From the NCBI GenBank assembly GCA_022574815.1, contig JACZRH010000003.1, positions 1-41,447 of the forward strand: 41,447 bases of DNA. The letters run 5' to 3'. Origin of the DNA: Planctomycetota bacterium (GTDB taxonomy: Bacteria; Planctomycetota; Phycisphaerae; UBA1845; Fen-1342). Both the position numbers and the translations under genes were made by a program. The notes under the pieces are model-generated. The model did no database searches, was not told the DNA's origin, and saw only the letters and a list, made by a program, of their open reading frames with translations. Of this stretch, positions 32,057-40,725 are shown piece by piece (positions within the stretch are counted from its first letter, which is position 1; each line of letters opens with the position of its first letter).

Positions 32057-33499
32057 ATGCCGACAATCACGGAACAAATCGCCCGCTGGGCCTGCGACCT
32101 GAAATACGAACACCTCACGCCCGACGCCATCGAAGCCGCCAAGCGGTTTCTGTTCGACACCGTCGGCTGCGCGCTCGGCGGCTATCAAGTCCACGACGTC
32201 AAAATGTTCCTTGAGCACTACCGTGAATTCGGCCAGCCCGGCCCATGCACCGTCATCGGTGCCGGCGACCGGATGAACCCGGTCGCCGCCGCGATGCTCA
32301 ACGCGCTGATGGTCCGCGCCATGGACTACAACGACATCTACTGGAAGCAGGACCCCGCGCATCCCTCCGACCTGATCTCCGCCCCGCTCGCGATCGCCGA
32401 GTGGAAGAAACTGACCGGCAAGGACCTCATTCTCGCCATCGTCCTGGGCTACGACATCACCATGCGGCTCTGCCACATCGCCGTCCCCGGTATTCGCGAG
32501 CGCGGCTGGCACCACGCCACGCTGATGGCCTTCGCTGCGCCGCTCGTCGCCGGCAAGCTGCTCGGCCTGACGCCGGAGCAGATGCAACACGCGATCGGCA
32601 TCGCGAGCTGCCACTGCTTCACGCTCGGCTGCGCCGTCGCCGGCAAGCTGACCATGATGAAGAACACGGTCAGCCCGATGTCCACCCGCGACGGCGTCGA
32701 GGCCGCATTGCTCGCTCAGCGCGGCTACACCGGTCCCGAAGGCGTCATCGAGGGCAAGGAGGGGCTGGAGCACTGCCTCGGCGAGGCCTGGGATTATTCG
32801 TGGATCACTGACAAACTACCGACCTCAAATTGTGGCACCGGCGTCTCGCCGGTGAGAGACACAGGCGCGACGCCTGTGCCACAAGAGGGTCACGGCTGGA
32901 TGATCACCCAGTGCGGCATGAAGTCCTACCCGATCGAGGCCCTGATGCACTCGCCCGTCTCGGCCACGCTTCATATCCTGCGGGAGCAACATCTCGAGGC
33001 GGAAGACGTCAAGGAAGTACGAATCGAATCCATCGCCCGCGCTGCCGACATCCTCAGCGACCCGGCCAAGTACGACCCGCAATCCAAGGAGTCCGCCGAC
33101 CACAGCCTGCCCTACTGCATCGCCGCGGCGGTCGCCGAGGGCCGCGTGACGCCGCTGGAGTTCAAGGAGGACAAGCTCTGGGACGCCCGGCTGCGCGCGC
33201 AGATGCAAAAGGTGAAGGTCGTCGCGAACGAAGAGTTCGAAAGGGCGTTTCCCGCGAAGCAATGCACCCGGGTAACGATCACGACCAACGACGGCCGCCA
33301 ATTCACGCACGCGCTCGACGTCCCAAAGGGCGACCCGCGCGATCCGATGACGATCGACGAGCTGGAGATCAAATTCAACGCTCTCGCCGAACCGGTAATG
33401 AGCGAAGGCCGGCTGAGCGATCTCAAATCTGCCATCTTCGATCTCGAGCATCTCGCCGACGCCGGCAACCTGATGTCGCTGACCGTTGCGGACCTGTAG
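32057..33499 (+). CDS. MmgE/PrpD family dehydratase or decarboxylase
   Basis: This 480-residue cytoplasmic protein belongs to the family of 2-methylcitrate dehydratase (PrpD) and cis-aconitate decarboxylase. Family stretches are AAKRFLFDTVGCALGG near residue 34, MDYNDIYW, HPSDLISAPLAIAEW, GYDITMRLC, GWHHATLMAFAAP, KLTMMKN and KSYPIEALMHSP. These cover the N-terminal helical domain and the active-site Asp/His/Lys positions. About 18 residues at 259-276 (CGTGVSPVRDTGATPVPQ) come from a palindromic element read in frame, just before the conserved WMITQCGMKSYPIE. It starts at ATG 32057, after AAAGGGAA. With the aconitase-family and decarboxylating dehydrogenase genes upstream it suggests tricarboxylate chemistry, for example a methylcitrate-like branch. 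No citrate synthase-type gene is in view. Confidence 0.87.
   Translation: MPTITEQIARWACDLKYEHLTPDAIEAAKRFLFDTVGCALGGYQVHDVKMFLEHYREFGQPGPCTVIGAGDRMNPVAAAMLNALMVRAMDYNDIYWKQDPAHPSDLISAPLAIAEWKKLTGKDLILAIVLGYDITMRLCHIAVPGIRERGWHHATLMAFAAPLVAGKLLGLTPEQMQHAIGIASCHCFTLGCAVAGKLTMMKNTVSPMSTRDGVEAALLAQRGYTGPEGVIEGKEGLEHCLGEAWDYSWITDKLPTSNCGTGVSPVRDTGATPVPQEGHGWMITQCGMKSYPIEALMHSPVSATLHILREQHLEAEDVKEVRIESIARAADILSDPAKYDPQSKESADHSLPYCIAAAVAEGRVTPLEFKEDKLWDARLRAQMQKVKVVANEEFERAFPAKQCTRVTITTNDGRQFTHALDVPKGDPRDPMTIDELEIKFNALAEPVMSEGRLSDLKSAIFDLEHLADAGNLMSLTVADL
32831..32883. repeat. Composite palindromic element inside the MmgE/PrpD gene
   Basis: Outer arms TGTGGCA and TGCCACA enclose two hairpins, CACCGGCG...CGCCGGTG and ACAGGCG...CGCCTGT. 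The 53-base element can fold as a cruciform. It is translated as GTGVSPVRDTGATPVPQ without a stop. A degenerate relative (CTGGCGTCTCGCCGG) lies just past the stop codon near 33503. Confidence 0.8.
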
Positions 33500-33532
33500 C
33501 AGCTGGCGTCTCGCCGGCCGACGAGCGTTGAC

Positions 33533-33985
33533 TCACCAAACGCCCTCGTACCCCTCCGCCTGCAACGCGCACTTGGGGTTGTTGACATGAAGCCGGTGCG
33601 TCGGTCCCTCGGCGTTCTTCAATTCGCCGCCGTTGTGCGTCCAGGCCAGAATGGCGCCCTTGAGATTGACGGCTGTCAAGCCCCGGGTCAGTAACTGCTG
33701 GGCGTACAAGCCGCTGCGATGACCGATCGTGCAGTAGGTGACGATGGTCGCGCCTTCGTACTCCGACGGGTTCTGCTCGAATTGCTCGGAAGTGATCGCT
33801 CCGGGGATCATCGACACGGCCTGCTCGGCCGGAGAGCGCACGTCGACCAGTACAACTTTCTCTTCCGAGCGGCGCGCCGCAAGCTCCTCGGCCGTCAGTT
33901 CGGGAACCTCCGGAAACAACCGCCGGGATTTCTGATACATCGCCTCGATCTGTTGGCACTTGGCCTCGTCGGTCACGTTCGCCAC
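33533..33985 (-). CDS. Rhodanese-like sulfurtransferase
   Basis: This is a single rhodanese domain of 150 residues. VVLVDVRSPAEQAVSMIPGA is followed by the active-site loop YCTIGHRSG (Cys85), then NLKGAILAWTHNGGEL and a tail GPTHRLHV. The Cys carries persulfide sulfur in this family. The active loop C-x-x-G-x-R-S is complete. It starts at GTG 33985, with GGAGG seven bases ahead, and has no signal peptide, so it is cytoplasmic. It converges with the MmgE/PrpD gene 33 bases away. The 33986-34332 gap holds no gene that I can support. Confidence 0.88.
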   Translation of the reverse strand: MANVTDEAKCQQIEAMYQKSRRLFPEVPELTAEELAARRSEEKVVLVDVRSPAEQAVSMIPGAITSEQFEQNPSEYEGATIVTYCTIGHRSGLYAQQLLTRGLTAVNLKGAILAWTHNGGELKNAEGPTHRLHVNNPKCALQAEGYEGVW

Positions 33986-34332
33986 GGGTCAACCTCCAAT
34001 GATTCGTGCCCGAAACGCGGCTCGGGTGATCGGCCGCGGGGGGGTGCGAAGAACGCCTAGTTCACCGGGCGCCTATCGTAGCGGGTCGCCGGTGCGGCCG
34101 CTATCCGCCGAGTTTCCGGCGAGTGCGAGAGCCATTCTGTCGCGAACGGGGACTTGCCATAAGATGGCTCGGCACGCAAGCTATCTCTGCGAAGGCGGGT
34201 GACCGCCGGGGCCGGTATCGAGGAACCGCAAGGAGTTCGTAGGAAGCGCCATGCCCGAATCCGAATTGCTCGATTGCATGGTCCGCGGTCCGAGTGGATT
34301 CGGCTTCGTTCATGGGGCTCGCCGAGTCAGCG

Positions 34333-35499
34333 ATGTCGGCTAACCGGTCGCGCCACGTCGTCCTGGTGGGCGGCGGCCACGCCCACATACACGTTCTGGA
34401 AGGCTTCGCTGCGGACCCGCCGCCGGACTGCCGCCTGACCGTCGTCGTGGACACGACCATCGCCGCCTATTCCGGCATGGTGCCCGGCTTCGTCGCCGGT
34501 CACTATCGGCGCGAGCAGTTGGAAATCAACGTCCTGCCGCTCGCTCGGCGGGCCAAGGCCCAGGTGGTCGTTGCCCGCGCCGTCGGTGTTGACCCGCGGA
34601 GCCGGCGGATTGTGCTCGAGGATCATCCGCCGGTCGAGTACGACGTCGCGTCGATCGATATCGGCTCGACGGTCGCGGGGCTCGACCTGCCCGGTGTCCG
34701 CGAGCACGCGCTGCCGACGCGACCGATCGGCGTCTTCGTGCAACGCGTGGCTCGGCTCGTCGAAGCGGCGCGAGAACACGTCTCCGAGGAACCGTTCCGC
34801 GTCGTACTGGTCGGCGGAGGCGCCGGCGGCGTCGAGTTGGCGTTTGCGCTGCAACATCGCCTCGCGGTCGGGGCCGGGATTCGCGTCAAAGTTTCCCTGA
34901 TCGATCGCGGCCCCCGAATCCTGGCGGGATTCCCCGATTCCCTTGTGCGACGCGTCCAGCGCTCGTGCGAGGCCCGCGGCATCGAGATTCTCTGCGACCG
35001 CAGAGTGGCCGCCGTCGCCGCCGAGCGCCTTCGGCTCACTACCGGCGAGAGCACGCCGTATCACGCTTTGGTCTGGGTCGCCGGCCCCGCGAGCCAGCCG
35101 ATCTTCGCGGACGCGGGGCTCGCGACGGATCGCCGCGGGTTCGTACACGTGCGTTCGACGCTGCAAGTCGTCGGGCACGACGACCTGTTCGCGGTCGGCG
35201 ATTGTGCGACGCTGATCGATCACCCGAACACGCCGAAGGCCGGCGTCTACGCCGTTCGGCAGGGGCCCTTCGTAACGGACAATTTGCGGGCCTGGTTGGC
35301 GGGAACGAGCTTACGAACCTACAAACCCCAAAGCGACTTTCTGATGTTGCTCAATCTCGGCGACGGCACCGCCATCGGATCCAAATGGGGCCGTTCGTTC
35401 CAGGGCCGCTGGGTCATGCGGCTCAAGGACTGGATTGATCGGCGTTTTATGAGGCGATTCCAATTGCCAGAGTCGGCGAGTATGGGCCTATCCTCGTAG
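34333..35499 (+). CDS. NDH-2-like FAD-dependent pyridine nucleotide oxidoreductase
   Basis: This is a two-Rossmann flavoprotein of about 388 residues. The FAD site is VVLVGGGHAHIHVL at the N-terminus, the NAD(P) site is VVLVGGGAGGVELAF in the middle, and the second FAD motif is LFAVGDCATL. The 'GGGHAH' form is characteristic of a branch related to type II NADH dehydrogenases and to the N-terminal half of some SelD fusions; no SelD domain follows here. SGMVPGFVAGHY, KAGVYAVRQGP and LGDGTAIG also fit that branch. ATG 34333 is chosen because similarity starts there; ATG 34312 and GTG 34294 are in frame and no ribosome site is clear. It is probably monomeric and membrane-associated. Its electron acceptor is unknown. 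Confidence 0.8.
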   Translation: MSANRSRHVVLVGGGHAHIHVLEGFAADPPPDCRLTVVVDTTIAAYSGMVPGFVAGHYRREQLEINVLPLARRAKAQVVVARAVGVDPRSRRIVLEDHPPVEYDVASIDIGSTVAGLDLPGVREHALPTRPIGVFVQRVARLVEAAREHVSEEPFRVVLVGGGAGGVELAFALQHRLAVGAGIRVKVSLIDRGPRILAGFPDSLVRRVQRSCEARGIEILCDRRVAAVAAERLRLTTGESTPYHALVWVAGPASQPIFADAGLATDRRGFVHVRSTLQVVGHDDLFAVGDCATLIDHPNTPKAGVYAVRQGPFVTDNLRAWLAGTSLRTYKPQSDFLMLLNLGDGTAIGSKWGRSFQGRWVMRLKDWIDRRFMRRFQLPESASMGLSS

Positions 35500-35577
35500 A
35501 GGGGGCGATTGATAAGAATGACGCGACGTTGCCAGGCCGACGGATTGGACCAAATGCCGACGTGGGCCGGACGATTC

Positions 35578-36849
35578 TCATTCGTGCCGCAGCGCCTCGA
35601 TCGGATCCATCAGCGCGGCGCGGCGAGCCGGGTAGATACCGAAGACGATTCCTGTCAGGCATGATACGCCCAATGACAGGACCAGCGCCCACGGCGTGAT
35701 GACCGCATTCCAGTGCGTGACCGCTCTGAGCACATACACTCCGCCGATGCCGAGTAGCACGCCGAGCAGCCCCCCGATCATCGCGAGCGCGACCGTCTCG
35801 ATCAGGAACTGCCAGGTGATGTCGCGGCCGGTCGCGCCGATCGCGCGGCGGATTCCGATCTCGCGCGTGCGCTCGGTGATGGTCGCGAGCATGATGTTGA
35901 GAATGCCGATCCCGCCGACCAGCAGCGAGATGCCGGCGATAATCGGCATCACAGTGTTGAAGACCTGCTGCGTGCGCTGCTGCGACGCGAGCAGCTCGAG
36001 CGGCACGGTGACTTCATAGTCCTTCTTCTTGTGAAACGAAGCCAGGATCGCTTGGATGCCGCGGGCAGCGTGAAGGACGTTCTCCTCGCGGTCGACCGCG
36101 CAGACGATCTGGTGCAGTTCGACGCGCGTGCTTTCGCGCGTGCCCGAGCGTTGGGTATAACTCTCGACGCCGAACCGCCCGAGCATGGCCTCGAACGGCA
36201 CATAGACCTCCATCGTGCGCTCTTCGATCCCCAGCACGGACTTGTTGGGGCTTTGGAACTCGAAGTCCGGCAACACGCCGACGACCCGGAAATACTCGGT
36301 GCCGATCTTCAAATCCAGCATGAGCGGATCCCCGACGTAGCGCGCCTCACGCAGCAGCCGCGCGCGAATCACGCACACCCGCCGCCGTTCGACCCCATCC
36401 AGCTCCTCCAGGGCGCGCCCCAGAAACGGCCGCAGCCGCAGACGCTTGAAGTAATTCGGTGTCACGCCGCGCACCTTGGCCTGGATGCGGCGGCTCTTGA
36501 ACCAGATCCACTTTTCGAGGTCGTGGACGGGCAGGACCTCTTCGATCATGGGCAGCGTGCGGTCGATCTGCCGGGCGTCGCGAAAGGTCAGGCCGTAGCG
36601 CAACATCGAGTCGCTCGACTCGTCCTGGACATTGGACTCCTCGGGCGGCTTGCGGGCGTTGATGATGATGTTCTTGATTCCGAGCTCCTGGATTTGCTCC
36701 AGGATTGCCTGGCGGGCACCCTCGCCGATCGCGATCATCGCGAGCACCGACGCGATGCCGAAGATGATGCCGAGCGTCGTCAGCAGCGACCGCAGCTTGT
36801 GCCGCGCTAGATTGCGAAGCGCTTCGGTGCAGAGTTCAAGAAGGAACAT
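35578..36849 (-). CDS. MacB/FtsX-type ABC transporter permease
   Basis: This is a 423-residue inner-membrane protein with one N-terminal helix (KLRSLLTTLGIIFGIASVLA), a periplasmic domain of about 240 residues, and three C-terminal helices. The latter include GIGILNIMLATITERTREIG and IGATGRDI, the coupling region typical of MacB-like permeases, and it ends in PARRAALMDPIEALRHE. This is the mechanotransmission type of ABC exporter. The start ATG 36849 has GGAGG nine bases ahead. It overlaps the end of the ATPase gene by 14 bases and is the last gene of the efflux operon. Confidence 0.9.
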   Translation of the reverse strand: MFLLELCTEALRNLARHKLRSLLTTLGIIFGIASVLAMIAIGEGARQAILEQIQELGIKNIIINARKPPEESNVQDESSDSMLRYGLTFRDARQIDRTLPMIEEVLPVHDLEKWIWFKSRRIQAKVRGVTPNYFKRLRLRPFLGRALEELDGVERRRVCVIRARLLREARYVGDPLMLDLKIGTEYFRVVGVLPDFEFQSPNKSVLGIEERTMEVYVPFEAMLGRFGVESYTQRSGTRESTRVELHQIVCAVDREENVLHAARGIQAILASFHKKKDYEVTVPLELLASQQRTQQVFNTVMPIIAGISLLVGGIGILNIMLATITERTREIGIRRAIGATGRDITWQFLIETVALAMIGGLLGVLLGIGGVYVLRAVTHWNAVITPWALVLSLGVSCLTGIVFGIYPARRAALMDPIEALRHE

Positions 36850-37539
36850 CGACCGGCGCCTCCGAGCGGGTATCGCTTTCAATCCGGCCATCGCGAATGT
36901 GAACGCGGCGCGAGGCGGCGTCGGCCAGTTCGTGGTCGTGAGTGATCAGCAGAACGGTTCGCCCGGACGCGTGCAGCTCGCGTATCAGGCCCATGATGTC
37001 TTTCGACGTGACCGAGTCGAGGTTGCCGGTCGGCTCGTCGGCGAGAATCATCGCCGGGTCGTTGGCCAGCGCCCGTGCGATCGCCGTCCGCTGGTTTTCG
37101 CCGCCGGAAAGCTCGCTCGGCAGGTGATCGGCGCGACCCGTTCGATCAACTCGCGACAGCGACGATGGCGTTCTTTCCGCGCCACGCGGGCGTAGAACAA
37201 GGGCAGCTCGACGTTCTCCAGCACCGAGAGGTGGGGAATCAACTGAAAGGACTGAAACACGAAGCCGAGGCGCGTCTTGCGCACGTGCGAGAGCTTGTGG
37301 TCGTCGAAGCGCGAAACGTCCTCGCCCATGAGCTCGTAGGTGCCGCGCGTCGGCCGATCGAGGCACCCCAGAATATTCAGCAGCGTCGACTTGCCCGCGC
37401 CCGACGGCCCGACGATCGCGACATATTCCCCTTCGTCTATTTCCAGGTCGAAACTGCGCAGCACCGGCAGCGGCCTCTCCGGCGTGCCATAGACCTTCTC
37501 GATCCCGCTAAGCTTCAGTATGGGATGAGCGGACGCCAT
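36836..37539 (-). pseudogene. MacB-type ABC transporter ATPase, frameshifted
   Basis: Two overlapping frames together make one ATPase of about 230 residues. The first (from ATG 37539) has VYGTPERPLPVL, Walker A GPSGAGKST, GCLDRPTRGTYELMGEDVS and FVFQSFQLIPHLSVLENVELP (Q-loop). It ends correctly at RELIERV and then turns to nonsense. The second frame resumes at [17 protein letters not shown] (signature), then Walker [14 protein letters not shown] and the switch His in LITHDHELA. The break is near 37131-37141, around CGGGTCGCGC. The expected linker 'VGLxxRADHLP' is short by a few residues, so a deletion of about 10 bases between short GGGTCG-like repeats would explain it. The other three operon genes are intact, so an error in the sequence or a recent mutation is likelier than old decay. 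Confidence 0.8.
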
Positions 37540-37555
37540 CTTCGCGAAAGTCGGC

Positions 37556-39073
37556 CTAGGGGCCGACCGTGCCCCCGGCGACCGCCACGTCCGGTTTGTC
37601 CTTTAGCGCAACCGCCTCGGCTTGGGCGCGCAGGGCCGGGTTGTAAAGCAAGACCTGATCGCCGGGCTCGATACCCTCGGCAATCTGAATGTATGTTTCG
37701 TTGTTGATCTCCGGCTTGACCTCGACGCGGATCGGCTGGTTCTTCTCGTTCATCACGTAGCTGTAGTGCCGGCCCTTCTCGAGAAAGACGGACTGGATCG
37801 GCACGTACACCACATCGTCGCGCTCTTCGACGAATATCTCGGCCTTGGCGCTGATACCGGGCTTTAGGATCTGGTCCTTGGTGGATTCCAGAATGATGTC
37901 CACCGTGAATTTCTTGACCTCCTCGTTGCGTCCGCCGCCGCGTTTTCCGGCGATCGATGCGATCTTGGAGACCTTCCCTTTGAGCACCAGGCCCGGATAG
38001 GTGTCCATCGTCACCGTGGCCACCTGGTCGACCTTGATCTTGTTGATGTCCGCCTCGTGAACCTCGATTTGGACTTTCATCACGCGCAGATCGGGAATCG
38101 TGAAAATCGTGAACCCACCCCAAATCTGACCGCCGAGCTTGATCTGGTCGCGATACCAGGATCGGCTCGGATCGCCGTAGAGCACGATCCCCGGCGAGGG
38201 CGAGCGGATCGTGAAGCGCTCCAACTCCTTTTCCATCTCCTCGAGCGAATCCTTAAGCGTGGCGAGTCTTCGGGTAGAACTTTCGAAGGCCACTTCCCTC
38301 TTGCGCAGATTCGATTTGCCTCGCTTTTCGGCGTTTCCCCGGCCGCGCTCGGCGTCGCTGAGCGCCGTCTGCTTTTCCGTCATCGTCATCGGCTCGGTGT
38401 ATTTCTCGAAGAGGGCCAGGTCCTTCCTGGCGCCTTCCATCTGGATTTCGGCCCGCTCGTAGTCGATCTGGTCCTGTTCGAACTGGGCCTTGTTAATAAA
38501 TTCTTTGCCCAGAAGCTCGCTCGAGTCCTCGAATCTCTTCTTGGCCCGCGAAAACTTCGTGCGGGCCTCCTTGATCTTGATCTCCAGCTCGCGGCGCTGC
38601 TTGGGAGCGTCGCCGTCGCGGTATTTCTCGAGCTCGTTCTTGGCTTTCGCATACGCGATTTTGGACTTTTCGACATTGGCCACGTTCTCGGATTTTTGAA
38701 TCTCCAGCTCCGTCCTGGCCGAACCGAGATCCGCTCCGGTCTTGAGGATGTCCAGCTTGAGCTGCTCGACGCGCTTTTCGAGCTCGGTTGTCTCGATCCG
38801 GCAGAGCACCTCGTTCTCCTCGACGGTCTTGCCTTCCTCCACGAGAAACGCGATCTTCCCTCCTCGGTGTGCGGTGAAGGTGATCTTCTCCGAATTCTTG
38901 GCCATCAACGATCCATTCTCGGTGATCGTCACCGTCAACTTGCCGCGGGCGGCCGTGAAAAGCATGACCGCCGGCACGCCCCCGTTCCCGGCCGGGCCCC
39001 GGGTGCTGCGCACCAGTAGCGTGCCTCCTCCGCCGATGACGGCCACCACCGCGACAATCAAGATCGCTTTCAT
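37556..39073 (-). CDS. MacA/HlyD-type periplasmic adaptor
   Basis: This 505-residue membrane-fusion protein joins the inner-membrane transporter to the outer-membrane channel. The N-terminal anchor helix is ILIVAVVAVIGGGGTLLV. The lipoyl half-motif GGKIAFLVEEGKTVEENEVLC is followed by a long charged coiled coil (about 95-300) and FTIRSPSPGIVLYG, the second lipoyl half. The barrel and proximal domains come last (DQVATVTMDTYPG, VYVPIQSVF). The coiled coil is longer than in typical MacA. Its ATG 39073 overlaps the stop of the TolC-like gene (ATGA), and the ATPase gene starts 17 bases after its end. Confidence 0.9.
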   Translation of the reverse strand: MKAILIVAVVAVIGGGGTLLVRSTRGPAGNGGVPAVMLFTAARGKLTVTITENGSLMAKNSEKITFTAHRGGKIAFLVEEGKTVEENEVLCRIETTELEKRVEQLKLDILKTGADLGSARTELEIQKSENVANVEKSKIAYAKAKNELEKYRDGDAPKQRRELEIKIKEARTKFSRAKKRFEDSSELLGKEFINKAQFEQDQIDYERAEIQMEGARKDLALFEKYTEPMTMTEKQTALSDAERGRGNAEKRGKSNLRKREVAFESSTRRLATLKDSLEEMEKELERFTIRSPSPGIVLYGDPSRSWYRDQIKLGGQIWGGFTIFTIPDLRVMKVQIEVHEADINKIKVDQVATVTMDTYPGLVLKGKVSKIASIAGKRGGGRNEEVKKFTVDIILESTKDQILKPGISAKAEIFVEERDDVVYVPIQSVFLEKGRHYSYVMNEKNQPIRVEVKPEINNETYIQIAEGIEPGDQVLLYNPALRAQAEAVALKDKPDVAVAGGTVGP

Positions 39074-40725
39074 TCCGTCCACATCCCTTTCGTGTCAATA
39101 AACAAAACACCCAGATCACGGCGTAGTTGCAGGCGCGCGATAAAGTGATCGACCTTCAAGTCGATCAGTGCGTTCTGCGCGTTGGTCAGGCCCTGACGCG
39201 CTTCGAGCAGAGCGCGGTTGTCGACATCCCCCGCTTCGTAGCGAAACCGCGTCACCGCCACCGCCCGTTTCTCGAACTCGATCTGATCGACCTGGAGCTG
39301 AATCCGCTTTTCGATCTGCCCCAGCTCACGCAGTTGATTCAGAACGTCGCGCTCCACTTCGTCGAGCCGCTGCTCGAAATCACGTCGCGCCCGGTCCAGC
39401 CCGATCTGCGCCGAGCGGTACGCGTTGCGCTCCGCCTTGCGATCCAGCGGGACCTCCAGCGTCACGCCGATCGACGCGGATCGGTGGCTGGGCGTGGCGT
39501 CCTCGCCCGCCCGCGTGCCACCGTCCAACCCGTAATTGACGGACAAGTCCAGGTCCGGCAGCAATCCGTTTCGCGCCAGCCGCAAGCCGCGCTCCACGTC
39601 CTCGACGCGCTCGCGCTGGGTGTGCAGGTCCAGACGGTTGTAGTGGGCGATCTTCACAGCCGTTTCCGGATCGATCGCGATCGATCGAAACTCGGGCTCC
39701 TCGTCCATGATACGAATCTCGGCCGCGGTCGGCAACCCCAGCAGAATCTTGAAGACGTCCACCGCCAACTCGTAGTCCGTTCGTGCCACCAGCAGCGCGT
39801 CCTCCGCCTCGATCTCGCGGCGGCGCGCCAGAAAGACATCGTCGTCCTCGTTGCGATCGACTTTCCGCAACGCCTCGGCCTTCTCGCGGTCGAACACGGC
39901 GTCGGTGTAGTTCTGCTCGTCGTTGGCGAGTCTGGTTTTTTGGCCGACGAGTTGGTAGTAGGCGTTGGCTACGCGAATCGCGAAATCCTGCCGAAACAGC
40001 TCAAACGCCCGCACGGCGTAAATGAGATTGCGCTCGCTCTGTGTCAGCGCCTCGTGCGACGCTTCGTAGCCGGCGCCGCGCAGCAGCGGCTGCGTCCAGT
40101 TGACACGTACGGACGAATCGTAGAGGAACCGCTGATTCAAGTCGAACAGCGACGGGTCGTTCGCCCGGCCGGCGTTCAAGCTGGAATTGACCGCGACCCG
40201 ACCGCCCAAAGGCAGAATTTGATTGATGCCGAACGTGGCGGCCAGAGCGTCACTCGCGGACGCGTCTTCCGCGTCGTTCCACACGTAGGAGATCGTGGAA
40301 TTGAGCAGCGGGCCGAAATTGTAGCGCGTCAGCGTCCATCCTAGACCGTTCAGATAGATCGCTTCGCGCGCGTCAAGAATGTCCCGGCCCGAGGCGAAGG
40401 CCTGCTCCAGCGCGCCGCGCCGGTCGAGGATCCGGACCTCCGGCCGCGGCGGCGGCGGGGCGGTCTCATACTTGGCATTCGTGGCGCCCGGTTGCGCCTT
40501 GGACGGTTGTGTTGTCGACGCGGGTTCGACGGGCTGCGCCGCCGGCCGACGAACCCATTGGGCACGGTCTCCCAAGACGCGGCTCTGGTATTCGGCGAGG
40601 ACCGCGGCGACTTCGCGGTTGGCATCGGCCGCGAGCCAGGAGGCACACCCCCCGGCGAATGCGACGATAGATGCGACAACGCCGATGCACGGGATGGCGC
40701 GCCGCGACCGACAACGCGGCGTCAT
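39070..40725 (-). CDS. TolC-family outer-membrane efflux lipoprotein
   Basis: This 551-residue protein has a lipoprotein signal (VASIVAFAGGC), a Pro/Ala-rich linker and then the repeated outer-membrane efflux domain. Features are NQILPLGGRVAVNSSLN, WTQPLLRGAGYEAS, long helices with QNYTDAVFDREKAEALRKVD, GLRLARNGLLPDLDLSVNYG, and FRYEAGDVDNRALLEARQGL near the end. It is the channel partner of the adaptor and ABC genes downstream, and the first gene of the operon. ATG 40725 fits the signal peptide; no good ribosome site is seen. The 40726-41209 stretch upstream holds no gene that I can support; a TAGAAT box near 41000 on this strand might be a -10 element. Confidence 0.88.
   Translation of the reverse strand: MTPRCRSRRAIPCIGVVASIVAFAGGCASWLAADANREVAAVLAEYQSRVLGDRAQWVRRPAAQPVEPASTTQPSKAQPGATNAKYETAPPPPRPEVRILDRRGALEQAFASGRDILDAREAIYLNGLGWTLTRYNFGPLLNSTISYVWNDAEDASASDALAATFGINQILPLGGRVAVNSSLNAGRANDPSLFDLNQRFLYDSSVRVNWTQPLLRGAGYEASHEALTQSERNLIYAVRAFELFRQDFAIRVANAYYQLVGQKTRLANDEQNYTDAVFDREKAEALRKVDRNEDDDVFLARRREIEAEDALLVARTDYELAVDVFKILLGLPTAAEIRIMDEEPEFRSIAIDPETAVKIAHYNRLDLHTQRERVEDVERGLRLARNGLLPDLDLSVNYGLDGGTRAGEDATPSHRSASIGVTLEVPLDRKAERNAYRSAQIGLDRARRDFEQRLDEVERDVLNQLRELGQIEKRIQLQVDQIEFEKRAVAVTRFRYEAGDVDNRALLEARQGLTNAQNALIDLKVDHFIARLQLRRDLGVLFIDTKGMWTE

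Noticed and set aside
25069-32883. A CRISPR array made of the palindromes
   Set aside because: The repeats belong to different families, are irregularly spaced, partly lie inside genes, and have no unique spacers of constant length. No cas genes are present.
33986-34332. Promoter or small gene in the rhodanese/oxidoreductase gap
   Set aside because: A TAAGAT at 34158 lacks a convincing -35 box, and the short frames here show no coding signs.
37100-37160. Programmed ribosomal frameshift in the ATPase gene
   Set aside because: No slippery heptamer or downstream structure was seen, and the joined protein would still lack a few linker residues, which fits a deletion better.
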